The notes under the pieces are model-generated. The model was given only the letters and a program-made list of their open reading frames with translations, was not told the origin of the DNA and ran no database searches. Positions 1 to 8,679 of a stretch of 61,554 bases of DNA are shown here, piece after piece. Source of the stretch: Pantanalinema sp. GBBB05. GTDB lineage: Bacteria; Cyanobacteriota; Cyanobacteriia; Leptolyngbyales; Leptolyngbyaceae. Both the position numbers and the translations under genes were made by a program. The DNA lies in assembly GCA_016743235.1 (NCBI GenBank), contig VRZD01000040.1, positions 1-61,554 of the forward strand, read 5' to 3'. Each line of letters begins with the position of its first letter. Position 1 is the first letter of the stretch.

Positions 1-378
1 TTCATGCACAGGATAAGGGTTACCATCCGGCTTGGAGTGGTGTAACACCGTATGCATCGACTGACCAATGAGTTCGCCAATCTCCCAACCAATCATTTTC
101 GCGGCGGCTGGGTTGACAAAAGTGACTTTGCCATTCACATCTAGTCCATAAACGCCTTCTCCCACGGCATTCAGAATCAATTCATGCTGCCGGCGCAGGA
201 TGTCTAAATCAGTTTCAGGCGGCTGAAGCGAGCCTGTTATGGAAGGTTCGATCGAGTTCGTTAAGGGTTTTGACCAGTAATACTGCCGCATGAAGTCTAA
301 TAGGCTGGCGAATGGCGCAATCGCTGTAGGTTTGTAGCCTACTACACGATCGAGTTCGCTCGGTACAGCTAAAAACAT
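1..378 (-). CDS. PAS-domain signalling protein, N-terminal part (cut by window edge)
   Basis: The reverse strand is open from an ATG at 378 to base 1, giving 126 residues with no stop, so the C-terminus lies outside the window. A stop codon sits two codons upstream of the ATG, which makes this the only possible start. The first ~60 residues are not recognised. From about residue 65 there is a PAS domain: an RRQHELILNAVGEGVYGLD-like opening followed by VNPAAAKMIGW and ELIGQ, the usual strands and helix of a PAS core. In cyanobacteria such proteins normally end in a histidine kinase or GGDEF output, but the output cannot be seen here. It is divergent from the response regulator starting at 430, with about 50 bp between them, so the two may share a control region. 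Partnership with that regulator is inferred from position only. Confidence 0.8.
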   Translation of the reverse strand, partial: MFLAVPSELDRVVGYKPTAIAPFASLLDFMRQYYWSKPLTNSIEPSITGSLQPPETDLDILRRQHELILNAVGEGVYGLDVNGKVTFVNPAAAKMIGWEIGELIGQSMHTVLHHSKPDGNPYPVHE

Positions 379-429
379 GAATTAGACACTACGCTACATC
401 ACTCAGGGCATTCTGTGAATCAGGCAGCG

Positions 430-1194
430 ATGACAAAAGTTTTAGTGATAGAAGATGAGGTGACCACCCGCAGTATGTTCATGCGGTGTTTAGCGTTTGA
501 AGGGTTTTGTGCGATCGAAGCAGAGAATGGCGCGATCGGGGTCAAGTTGGCTCAAATGCACTTACCTGACTTAATCCTTTGCGACATCATGATGCCTGAT
601 ATGGATGGGTACAATGTTCTATCAGCTTTACGCCATCACCGAGCTACGGCAACGATTCCATTCATCTTTCTGACTGCCAAAGTTACCATGACTGACCTGC
701 GTCAGGGGATGGAGATGGGTGCAGATGATTACCTGACCAAACCCTGTAGTGTCGAGCAGTTTCTGGCTGCCATTACCACTCGACTAGAACGCCAAGCCCA
801 ACTACAAGAACATTTCAAAGTCCCCTCGTTTTGTAGTCAACCAGAGGTCGGGATTTTTCCCCACTGTCCTCGCCTGTCGCCCGTGTTTGCCTTCATTGAA
901 GCGAATTATCACCAATCGATTAGTCTGAATGATGTAGCGAAAGCTGTTGGCTATTCTCCTGCCTATTTAACGAACTTAGTTCAGGAACTAACAGGGTACA
1001 GCATCAAGCGCTGGATTACTGAACGACGTATGGCACAAGCACGGCAGCTATTACGCGAAACGGATCAGTCTGTACGTCAGATCTCGGAAATGATTGGTTA
1101 TCCAGATGTTGGTTACTTCACCCGCCAATTTCGGCAATTGCACGGCAATCCACCTCAGTCCTGGCGCAATTCTCTGCGGTTACGATCGGCATAG
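430..1194 (+). CDS. Response regulator, receiver domain plus AraC-type DNA-binding domain
   Basis: A 254-residue transcription factor. Residues 1-120 form a receiver domain (KVLVIEDE acidic pocket, phospho-acceptor D52 in LCDIMMPDMDG, conserved T in FLTAK, and K in LTKP). Residues ~155-250 form an AraC/XylS double helix-turn-helix (ISLNDVAKAVGYSPAYLTNLV, then VRQISEMIGYPDVGYFTRQFR). The expected role is phosphorylation-dependent control of transcription. The frame is also open from a GTG at 415, but the ATG at 430 places MTKVLVIEDE at the N-terminus as in other receivers and is preferred. The divergent PAS protein at 1-378 could be its sensor. The MFS exporter that follows, about 150 bp downstream on the same strand, is a plausible target. 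Both links are inferred from position. Confidence 0.88.
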   Translation: MTKVLVIEDEVTTRSMFMRCLAFEGFCAIEAENGAIGVKLAQMHLPDLILCDIMMPDMDGYNVLSALRHHRATATIPFIFLTAKVTMTDLRQGMEMGADDYLTKPCSVEQFLAAITTRLERQAQLQEHFKVPSFCSQPEVGIFPHCPRLSPVFAFIEANYHQSISLNDVAKAVGYSPAYLTNLVQELTGYSIKRWITERRMAQARQLLRETDQSVRQISEMIGYPDVGYFTRQFRQLHGNPPQSWRNSLRLRSA

Positions 1195-1346
1195 AACGCC
1201 AAAATCGCATTTGTTCTACTCCTACTGATGGTGCTGACAGCGGCGATGCGGCTAGGGACTAGTAGGTTGAATCTACCTGGAGTTGGAGTCTTTCCCCGAA
1301 ATCATCCGTCACGCTAGTGATTATAGTTCTGCCCATGAGGATTGTG

Positions 1347-2645
1347 ATGAATCGGACTCCCATCAGCCAAGCTCTGAATCTACCAGCATTACGATCGCGC
1401 AACTATCGCCTGTTTTTTCTGGGACAGGCGTTGTCGTTGACGGGCACCTGGATGACCCAAATTGCTACCGTTTGGTTGGTCTATCAATTGAGTAATTCCC
1501 CTTTTTTATTAGGAATGGTAGGGTTTGCTAGCCAAATCCCCAGTTTTGTCTTAGTTCCTTTTGGTGGCGTATTAGTCGATCGCTGGAACCGCCATCGGGT
1601 TTTAGTGATCACCCAAGCGCTGGCAATGCTACAGTCGTTAGCCCTGGCTGTACTGGCATTAACCGGGGTGATTCAGGTCTGGCATATTGTGGCGCTGGCT
1701 TTATTTCAGGGATTGATTAATGCGGTGGATGCGCCCACTCGGCAGGCTTTTGTTCCTGAACTGGTGCATGATCGTACCGCTTTAGCGAACGCGATCGCTC
1801 TAAATTCCTCAGTGTTTAATGGGGCGCGATTAATTGGTCCATCGATTGCCGGGATTCTAGTGGCGTCGATCGGGGCAGGCTACTGTTTCTTGATTGATGG
1901 GTTGAGTTACATTGCAGTGATTGGGGCATTACTGGCGATGCAATTTACTGCCAAACTTGTGCCAGCTCAATCTCCGATTTCATTCCAGCAGATTTGGGAA
2001 CGGCTTTGGGAAGGATTGCAGTATGCGTTTGGCTTTAAGCCGATTCGTGCCATTTTGCTGCTTTTGGCATTGGTTAGCTTTATGGGCATGCCCTACACGG
2101 TACTACTGCCGGTTTTTGCGACTGATATCTTGAAAGGTGGTGCGGATACATTAGGTATTCTCACCGCTGCTTCTGGCATTGGTGCCCTGACAGCTGGCAT
2201 TTTTCTGAGCTTGCGAAAAAGTATTTTAGGCTTGGGCAAATGGATTGCTCTGGCTCCTGCCATGATGGGTATTGGCTTAATTATCTTTTCCTATTCCAGA
2301 ACGCTATGGCTGTCGGCATTGATGATGGCGATCGTGGGGTATGGTTTTCTGATTCAATTTGCTTCTAGCAATACCATCATTCAGACCATCGTTGAAGATG
2401 ATAAACGGGGTCGAGTCATGAGTTTTTATACGATGGCATTTATGGGCATGTTACCGATCGGTAGTTTAGCCGCAGGGATTTTGGCGGACTGGATTGGTGC
2501 GCCTCATACGCTCCTGATCGGCGGTAGCTTTTGTATTCTCGGCTCTCTAATCTTTCGGCGAGAATTACCCCGGATTCGGCAGTTACTCCGCCCGGTTTAC
2601 CAAAAAATTGGGATTGATTTAACTCCGGCGAAGCGATCGACATAA
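1347..2645 (+). CDS. MFS transporter, EntS-like (MFS_3) exporter family
   Basis: A 432-residue membrane protein with about 12 hydrophobic segments. The N-terminus (ALRSRNYRLFFLGQALSLTGTWM) and the motif between helices 2 and 3 (GGVLVDRWNRHRVLV, the MFS motif A region) match the MFS_3 group, which includes the enterobactin exporter EntS and many drug or siderophore exporters. The function is therefore probably proton-driven efflux of a small molecule across the inner membrane; the substrate is unknown. The frame is open from a GTG at 1317 and an ATG at 1335, but the ATG at 1347 has GAGG about 7 bases upstream and fits the family N-terminus, so it is chosen. It follows a REC-AraC regulator on the same strand that may control it. 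The C-terminus is short and charged (RIRQLLRPVYQKIG), as usual. Confidence 0.85.
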   Translation: MNRTPISQALNLPALRSRNYRLFFLGQALSLTGTWMTQIATVWLVYQLSNSPFLLGMVGFASQIPSFVLVPFGGVLVDRWNRHRVLVITQALAMLQSLALAVLALTGVIQVWHIVALALFQGLINAVDAPTRQAFVPELVHDRTALANAIALNSSVFNGARLIGPSIAGILVASIGAGYCFLIDGLSYIAVIGALLAMQFTAKLVPAQSPISFQQIWERLWEGLQYAFGFKPIRAILLLLALVSFMGMPYTVLLPVFATDILKGGADTLGILTAASGIGALTAGIFLSLRKSILGLGKWIALAPAMMGIGLIIFSYSRTLWLSALMMAIVGYGFLIQFASSNTIIQTIVEDDKRGRVMSFYTMAFMGMLPIGSLAAGILADWIGAPHTLLIGGSFCILGSLIFRRELPRIRQLLRPVYQKIGIDLTPAKRST

Positions 2646-3164
2646 AGGAGACTGACTGTAAATCAGGTAGTTTCGGGTGTGAACAATAATCATGGTTAAT
2701 GTCATTACAGCTTGAGCGATTGCTCAGGGAGCGGGGAGCTACCGGTAGAGCCATCTGTGGCGCTTCTAATCATTCTGAATTAAGAGAGAATAGCCAAGGC
2801 TAAGCTATAGGCTAAGTTATTGCTGTAAAAAATTTGTAAAAAAAGTTACGTTATTTCTCGAAATGTGCAAGATTAAGAATACCTTAAACCCCCTAAACCT
2901 GTTGAAAAATTTTTCATTGCAAAAAGGTAAAAGCTGGCTTTTTCTTAACATCTATCTTATTGAATTATGACCGTTGGCTCTTTGATTCCAGGGTATCTAC
3001 ACAGCCGTTCAGGCAACCTTTTCAGTTCATTGGCTGTATGGCTACCGTAATTCTACTGAAACTTCTTTAACTACTTTGAGCTATCTGCCCCATAGCTGGT
3101 CAGTTCTTCTAGAAATTATTCAGTGCTGTAGCTGATTTTTTCACGATGTTTAGGACTCCGGCAA
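2646..3164. other. Non-coding interval, 519 bp
   Basis: No credible gene is seen on either strand; the minus-strand frame over 2440-2754 only shadows the MFS gene. The stretch is AT-rich near 2780-2960. It contains a small CTGA/TCAG hairpin with a 7-base loop at 2652-2666, and a 10-bp palindrome CTACCGGTAG inside the G-rich segment at 2730-2760. No T-rich tract marks a clear terminator. It presumably holds the promoter of the large cyclic-di-GMP gene at 3165. Confidence 0.4.
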
Positions 3165-6100
3165 ATGACATTTATTCGTCACCATCCTGATCAAAAAAAC
3201 TCTCAAAAGTCAGCTTTCAATTTACCTAAGCCTGTGCCTGTATCGGTTCAAGGGGATACCGATTCCTGCCAAGCAAATTGTCAAGAATTTCAACCATCGC
3301 CTCTCTCCGTCTCTCCGTCTAGAACTCAACAGTCAGACCTACTGCATGCCTTTTTAGACCTGATGCCAATACCGATCGCGATTGTGACTTTGGACGGCGA
3401 TCGCATTCTGGTCAAGAACTCTTTGGTCAATCCGTTGTTTGGCATCTCTAGTGACGAAAGTCTGGAATACATTGCTCCAGATTACTATGTCAATTTCACA
3501 GAGCATGTCCAATTGATTGCCCAGTTGCAAACTACAACGGTGCTGACAAATTATCCTGTAACTCTACAACGGCGGAGTGGTGAGTCATTCCGTGCCCTCA
3601 TTTCTGCCAAAGTTGTGGATTATCAAGATGCACCAGCCATCGTATTGATGTGGGTAGAGTCCAGTGATCCACGACCTCATCCGCCGTCAGTTCCCCCGCT
3701 GCCAAGGGCTATGGGTAGTGAACATCTTGAGTCGGAATGGCAAAAATTTGTGGCATTGGTAGAAAACAGCAATGACTTTATTGCGATGTCTTCTTTAAGC
3801 GGGGACATTTTATATGTGAATCAGGCAGGGCGTGAGCTGGTGGGCTTAGATAGCCTGGATGAAGCGTTGACCAAATCGATCGCGGAATACCTACCCGAGT
3901 CTGATTTAGCCCATTTTTGTCAGATCACTCTTCCTACCCTACAAACTACAGGGAAACATGAAGGGGATGGCAAATTGCAGCACTTTAAAACGGGCGAATG
4001 CTTGGATATGCATCGTAGTTGCTTTACGGTCAAGCATCCCCAAACGGGTGAAGTTTTGTGTTTAGCGACGATTCAACGTAATATCACCGCTCAGAAACAA
4101 GCTGAACAAGCCCTACGCGAGAGTGAGGAGCGATTTAAAGTTCAGGCACTTCAGCAAGCTGCGGTAGCGACCTTAGGGCAACGAGCCTTAGCTGGAATTG
4201 ATCTCACGGTCTTAATGCAAGAAGCGGTAAACCAGGTGGCTGAGGTGCTACAAGTCGAACTTTGTGGCATTTTTGAACGATCGCCTGAGGGGAATGCCTT
4301 ACAACTACAAATGGGAGTTGGTTGGCAGCCAGGATTAGTCGGTGTGGCGCGGGTGGCTGCCCAAGCGAATTCTCAAATTGGGTATACGCTGCTGACGCAA
4401 ACTCCGGTGATTTTAGAAGACTTCCGCATTGATCCACGTTTTGGTGGACCTCCTTTACTGCACAATCATCAAGTGGTCAGTGGCATCAATATCATCATTC
4501 CTGGTCAAACTGAACCGTTTGGCGTTTTGGGTGGCTATACCCAACAAAGCCGAACATTTACCCAAGATGATGTCTACTTTCTGCAAGCGATCGCCAATGT
4601 GCTAGCGACTGCGATTGAGCGGAAACAAACCGAGGCTCGCTTACGGTTGATGGAACGGGCGATCGCGGCAAGTAGTAACGGTATTGTCTTAACAGATGCT
4701 AACCAACCAGATAATCCTATTATCTACGTTAACCCTGCCTTTGAAGTGATGACTGGCTACCAAGCCCATGAGGTAATTGGTTATAACTGTCGCTTTTTAC
4801 AGGGGGCGGATGTTCATCAACCTGCTTTAGCAGAATTGCGATCGGCACTGCAAGAACACCGGGAGTGTCATGTCATTCTACGCAACTATCGTAAAGACGG
4901 GACGTTGTTTTGGAATGAGTTATATGTAGCGCCCGTGTTTGATGCGGAGGGCTATCTGACTCACTTCGTGGGGATTCAGACCGATATTACTCAACGCAAG
5001 CAGGCTGAAGAAGCCTTGCGCGAGCAGGAAGACCAATATCGCCGGATTGTGGAAACAGCAACCGAAGGGATTTGGGTATTGGATCGCGATCATCAGACCA
5101 GTTTTGTCAATCACCAAATGGCAAAAATGCTGGGGTACTCGATCACAGAAATGATGAGTGAACCACTCTTCTCCTTTATGGATAAAGAAGGCATTGGGAT
5201 TGCCAATGCCCATTTAGACCGTCGTCGCCAGGGCATTGTAGAAGCTCATGACTTCAAATTTCGCCGCAAAGATGGTACAGAACTGTGGGCGATCGTCTCG
5301 ACAGCCCCCTTCTTTGATCCGCAGGGGCAGTATGCTGGAGTGTTAGGCATGATTACGGATATCACGGAGCGTAAACAAGCTGAAGCGGCTTTGCAAGATA
5401 GCGAACAGCGACTGAATAGCATTCTGCATTCCTTGGAAGATGTGGTTTGGTCTACCTCCGATACTGGATTTGAATTGTTTTACCTTAATTCTGCGGCTGA
5501 AAAGATTTATGGTCGATCGGTTGCTGAATTTCTCCAGAATCCGAATCTTTGGTTAGAGGTTGTGCATCCCGACGATCGCGATCGGGTGTTGACCGAGTCC
5601 CAAGCCATGCTAGAAACGGGTAGCAAGGATCTGGAATATCGCATTATTCGTCCTGATGGTGAAATTCGGTGGTTGAGAGATCGCTGCCAGAGTATTTGTG
5701 ATATTAGTAGCAAGACCTGTCGCCTAGATGGCATTGCGACTGACATTACCAAACGCCGACAGGCAGAAGATGCCTTACGCAAAAGCGAAGAGCAGTTTCG
5801 CCTGATTTTTGAACTAGCCCCGATCGGGATTGCCCTTAACACTCTGGATGGTCGTTTTCTGCGAGTCAATCAGGCCTTTTGTGAGGTGATGGGGTACACC
5901 GTTGAAGAACTCCTCAATTTGTCCTTTGCAGATATTACCCACCCAGATGATCTCGGGACTGACTTAACCTTTACCCACCAATTGATCTGGGGGAAGTTAA
6001 CTCATTTCCAAATTGAGAAACGCTATCTGGCTAAGGATGGCAAGGTGGTCATTGCCTTGCTCCAAGCGACCTTAATTCGAGATGCAGCCGGAAATCCGCT

Positions 6101-7466
6101 CCATACGATCGCCCAAGTCGTTGATATCACCGATCGCAAGCGCATGGAAGACCAGTTAGCATATGACGCTTTTCACGATGCGTTGACAGGCTTACCGAAT
6201 CGGTTGCTATTTATGGATCGGTTACGGCATGTCCTGGTCCGTAACCAACGTGCATGTAATCAACACTTTGCCGTCCTTTTTCTTGATCTCGATCGATTTA
6301 AGGTGGTTAATGACAGTTTAGGTCACTTGGTCGGTGATCAACTGCTGGTAGCGATTTCTCAACGCTTACAAGCCTGTTTACGTCCCGGTGATACTGTTGC
6401 CCGCTTAGGCGGTGACGAGTTTACCATTCTGCTGGATCCAATTAAAGGTGCGGGGGATGCTACCCATGTTGCGGAACGCATCCATCAAGCAATTCAGCTG
6501 CCCTTTAGTTTAGATGGGCATGAAATTTATACGAGTGTCAGTATTGGGATCGCTTTAAACGATGCCTGCTATGCTCAGCCGGACGAGGTTTTGCGGAATG
6601 CTGATACTGCGCTGTATCGAGCAAAAGCTCAGGGTCGAGCCTGCTATGCCATCTTTAATGCTGAGATGCACAACCGAGCTGTGGCATTGTTGCAACTAGA
6701 AACAGATCTGCGTCGAGCGATCGAACGGCAAGAATTGCGTGTGTTCTATCAGCCCATTATTAGCTTAGCAACTGGTAAACTGAGCGGATTTGAGGCGCTA
6801 GTTCGCTGGCAACATCCTGAAAAGGGCTTAATTTCTCCGGCTGATTTCATTCCGATCGCGGAAGAAACGGGATTAATTGTTGCGATCGGACAGTGGGTTT
6901 TATGGGAGTCCTGCCAGCAACTACGACAATGGCAACTTGCCTTTCCGAGCGCGGTATCCCTGCATGTGAATGTGAACCTATCTAGTAAGCAATTTTCGCA
7001 ACCGGAACTGATCCATCAGATCGCTCAAGTGCTATACCAAACTGAGCTAGCGCCGGAATGCTTAAAGCTGGAGATTACTGAGAGTGGCATTATGGAAAAC
7101 GCGAGTTCCGCTGCCACCTTGCTCCAGCAATTAAAGGCGTTGGGAGTTCAACTCTGTATTGATGATTTTGGGACTGGTTATTCTTCGCTGAGCCGGTTGC
7201 ACCAATTTCCGATCGATACCCTGAAGATCGATCGCTCCTTTATTCGGACGATGACCTCGGAAGGGGAAAATGCTGAAATTGTGCAGGCAATTCTGACACT
7301 CTCCCAAAACCTGGAGATGGAAGTTGTTGCTGAAGGAGTTGAAACCGATGAGCAACTTCAGCAACTACGCGAACTGCGCTGTGAATACGGGCAAGGCTAT
7401 TTTTTTGCTAAACCGCTGAATAGTAATGCTGCCGCTGCTTTAATCACGATCGAGCCTGTTTGGTAA
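3165..7466 (+). CDS. Multi-PAS/GAF/LOV sensor with GGDEF and EAL domains (cyclic-di-GMP turnover)
   Basis: A 1433-residue soluble protein. The order is a low-complexity N-terminus (1-55), PAS (~60-170), PAS (~190-315), GAF (~330-490), a LOV-type PAS (~495-615), three further PAS units (~620-985), GGDEF (~995-1160) and EAL (~1170-1425). The LOV unit has GYNCRFLQG with the flavin-adduct cysteine at C542, plus the downstream NYRKDGTLFWNEL flavin-binding strand. The cyclase site GGDEF (1082-1086) is intact, preceded five residues earlier by RPGD, an RxxD product-inhibition site. The phosphodiesterase keeps EAL at 1210-1212, DDFGTGYSSL and EVVAEGVE, so both halves look catalytically competent. The GAF lacks a visible bilin-binding cysteine motif. 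Expected role: blue-light- and ligand-modulated synthesis or breakdown of cyclic-di-GMP in the cytoplasm. It stands alone, 361 bp before parA. Confidence 0.92.
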   Translation: MTFIRHHPDQKNSQKSAFNLPKPVPVSVQGDTDSCQANCQEFQPSPLSVSPSRTQQSDLLHAFLDLMPIPIAIVTLDGDRILVKNSLVNPLFGISSDESLEYIAPDYYVNFTEHVQLIAQLQTTTVLTNYPVTLQRRSGESFRALISAKVVDYQDAPAIVLMWVESSDPRPHPPSVPPLPRAMGSEHLESEWQKFVALVENSNDFIAMSSLSGDILYVNQAGRELVGLDSLDEALTKSIAEYLPESDLAHFCQITLPTLQTTGKHEGDGKLQHFKTGECLDMHRSCFTVKHPQTGEVLCLATIQRNITAQKQAEQALRESEERFKVQALQQAAVATLGQRALAGIDLTVLMQEAVNQVAEVLQVELCGIFERSPEGNALQLQMGVGWQPGLVGVARVAAQANSQIGYTLLTQTPVILEDFRIDPRFGGPPLLHNHQVVSGINIIIPGQTEPFGVLGGYTQQSRTFTQDDVYFLQAIANVLATAIERKQTEARLRLMERAIAASSNGIVLTDANQPDNPIIYVNPAFEVMTGYQAHEVIGYNCRFLQGADVHQPALAELRSALQEHRECHVILRNYRKDGTLFWNELYVAPVFDAEGYLTHFVGIQTDITQRKQAEEALREQEDQYRRIVETATEGIWVLDRDHQTSFVNHQMAKMLGYSITEMMSEPLFSFMDKEGIGIANAHLDRRRQGIVEAHDFKFRRKDGTELWAIVSTAPFFDPQGQYAGVLGMITDITERKQAEAALQDSEQRLNSILHSLEDVVWSTSDTGFELFYLNSAAEKIYGRSVAEFLQNPNLWLEVVHPDDRDRVLTESQAMLETGSKDLEYRIIRPDGEIRWLRDRCQSICDISSKTCRLDGIATDITKRRQAEDALRKSEEQFRLIFELAPIGIALNTLDGRFLRVNQAFCEVMGYTVEELLNLSFADITHPDDLGTDLTFTHQLIWGKLTHFQIEKRYLAKDGKVVIALLQATLIRDAAGNPLHTIAQVVDITDRKRMEDQLAYDAFHDALTGLPNRLLFMDRLRHVLVRNQRACNQHFAVLFLDLDRFKVVNDSLGHLVGDQLLVAISQRLQACLRPGDTVARLGGDEFTILLDPIKGAGDATHVAERIHQAIQLPFSLDGHEIYTSVSIGIALNDACYAQPDEVLRNADTALYRAKAQGRACYAIFNAEMHNRAVALLQLETDLRRAIERQELRVFYQPIISLATGKLSGFEALVRWQHPEKGLISPADFIPIAEETGLIVAIGQWVLWESCQQLRQWQLAFPSAVSLHVNVNLSSKQFSQPELIHQIAQVLYQTELAPECLKLEITESGIMENASSAATLLQQLKALGVQLCIDDFGTGYSSLSRLHQFPIDTLKIDRSFIRTMTSEGENAEIVQAILTLSQNLEMEVVAEGVETDEQLQQLRELRCEYGQGYFFAKPLNSNAAAALITIEPVW

Positions 7467-7541
7467 TCTTGTACTATATAGCTATGAAAAAAAGTTTCAT
7501 CTGCTAATTACAGTGGTATATTATCATCGCACTGCTGCTCT
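7467..7541. other. Non-coding spacer before the par repeats
   Basis: The spacer between the cyclic-di-GMP gene and the first palindrome contains no gene. The whole 7467-7827 gap (361 bp) holds only the three palindromes listed separately and an AT-rich stretch, 7650-7827, that must contain the parA promoter. No hexamers stand out clearly. Confidence 0.4.
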
Positions 7542-7563
7542 TGAGTAAGATCGATCTTACTCA
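7542..7563. promoter_or_regulatory. parS-like palindrome, copy 1
   Basis: A perfect 22-bp palindrome, TGAGTAAG-ATCGAT-CTTACTCA, with an identical outer 8-bp arm in every copy. It starts 41 bp before copy 2. It lies upstream of parA and is probably a ParB-binding centromere site, an operator for the par promoter, or both. It does not match the chromosomal parS consensus built on TGTTTCACGTGAAACA, so the assignment rests on position, symmetry and repetition. Confidence 0.7.
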
Positions 7564-7582
7564 CATCGTGACTCGTTCTACC

Positions 7583-7604
7583 TGAGTAAGATCGATCTTA
7601 CTCA
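7583..7604. promoter_or_regulatory. parS-like palindrome, copy 2
   Basis: A perfect 22-bp palindrome identical to copy 1. The start-to-start spacing is 41 bp to copy 1 and 42 bp to copy 3, close to four helical turns, so proteins bound at the three sites would lie on one face of the DNA. Confidence 0.7.
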
Positions 7605-7624
7605 AAGTATAAGGTTGAAAATCT

Positions 7625-7646
7625 TGAGTAAGACCGATCTTACTCA
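7625..7646. promoter_or_regulatory. parS-like palindrome, copy 3
   Basis: The same 8-bp arms TGAGTAAG / CTTACTCA as copies 1 and 2, with centre ACCGAT instead of ATCGAT, so one position breaks the symmetry. It is the copy nearest to parA, ending 181 bp before the parA ATG. The tolerated centre change suggests that recognition is through the arms. Confidence 0.68.
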
Positions 7647-7827
7647 AACCAATGCAATCCCCTTTCTGCGATTGACGCACTTAAAAAATCCGCAACATGT
7701 CTCTAAATCGGTTCCGTGCTGCTAGTGAAAAGCCTAGATTGTAACTCGATCGACTCTACTTAGTTTTCAACTCAAAATTTCTGAGTATCTTCTTCTCGGT
7801 GACAACTCATTTCGCACCTTAAATCCT

Positions 7828-8679
7828 ATGTCTCCTCTTGCAAATTCAATGGCCAAACCTGCCCCAATAGCGACAAAAACGAAACAAATTGTTCTCTGGA
7901 TTGGGGCTAATTCGGGCGGCGTTAGTAAAACCACTCTAGCTATTCATATTGCTTATGAAATGGCATGTCATGGTCTTGATGTCGCGATCCTAGATCTAGA
8001 CACTAATGTCAGCATGGCGCAATTCTCTGGATTATCCAAAAACCCGCCTTGGGAAGAAACCATATCTTATGTACTTTCGGATGAGTTCTCGGGGAATTGG
8101 CCGTTGGTAACACCCAGTTGGGGGAATCCAAATGGCAAAGTCGAAATCTGTCGAGGTGGTCCAGTGATGGTACAAACTGGTCTAGAACTGGCATTGAAGA
8201 AGCGGAGAGAATATATTCTTCAAGACCGACTCACGGACTTTCCCTTACCTCACCAGTTAGTGATTCTGGACTGTCCAGCAACCTTAGGGAGCTTAAACGA
8301 CGTAGCTCTGGCAGTTTCAACCCACTTATTGATTCCAGTTGAATTAACGCCCAAATCCCTATCCGGATGTGATGCTCTGCTGACGTGGTATCGGCTGAGC
8401 TGTAAGGAAATGCGCTTGAATCCACCCCCACAAATTCTGGGTGTTGTACCAGCTCGCTATAACCAAGAGGAGTCGATTCAGCGAGACTACCTAAAATTAT
8501 TGCCACAGATGTTAGGGGGACAAAATATTCATTGCTATCCGTTCATCCGTTATAGCCGTGAATTTATTAATGCCAGCGAGCGTGGCATTCCGCTACCATT
8601 GCATCGTAAATCTCACAAAGCCTGCCAAGACTTTTTACCAATCTGTAACGATTTAATTGCATCATTGAGGGACAATTAA
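7828..8679 (+). CDS. parA: ParA-family partition ATPase
   Basis: A 283-residue ParA/MinD-type ATPase. The deviant Walker A motif is at 26-36 (GANSGGVSKTT), with catalytic-loop K34 and T35. The usual signature lysine before GG is a serine here (S29). Walker A' is ILDLDTNVSMAQF, and Walker B is QLVILDCPATLG. The C-terminal half resembles small plasmid ParAs (LLIPVELTPKSLSGCDAL, ILGVVPARYN). Length and lack of a large N-terminal HTH suggest the type Ib/small ParA size range or a chromosomal-like Soj. Family role: ATP-dependent nonspecific DNA binding and ParB-stimulated hydrolysis that moves plasmid or chromosome copies. parB starts at the base after the stop, so the two are co-translated. An internal ATG at 7849 is an alternative start; neither has a clear ribosome site. 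Confidence 0.88.
   Translation: MSPLANSMAKPAPIATKTKQIVLWIGANSGGVSKTTLAIHIAYEMACHGLDVAILDLDTNVSMAQFSGLSKNPPWEETISYVLSDEFSGNWPLVTPSWGNPNGKVEICRGGPVMVQTGLELALKKRREYILQDRLTDFPLPHQLVILDCPATLGSLNDVALAVSTHLLIPVELTPKSLSGCDALLTWYRLSCKEMRLNPPPQILGVVPARYNQEESIQRDYLKLLPQMLGGQNIHCYPFIRYSREFINASERGIPLPLHRKSHKACQDFLPICNDLIASLRDN

Noticed and set aside
2652..2666. CTGA-CTGTAAA-TCAG, which looks like the anticodon arm of a tyrosine tRNA
   Set aside because: No acceptor stem, D arm or T arm with GGTTCGAATC can be placed around it, and the stem is only 4 bp. A chance resemblance or tiny fragment.
2440..2754. Minus-strand frame of 104 codons
   Set aside because: Shadow of the MFS gene on the other strand; ends in non-coding DNA without a recognisable domain.
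4140..4630. GAF domain as a bilin-binding photoreceptor in the cyclic-di-GMP protein
   Set aside because: No conserved chromophore cysteine (CH or DxCF type) was seen, so only the LOV unit is proposed as a light sensor.
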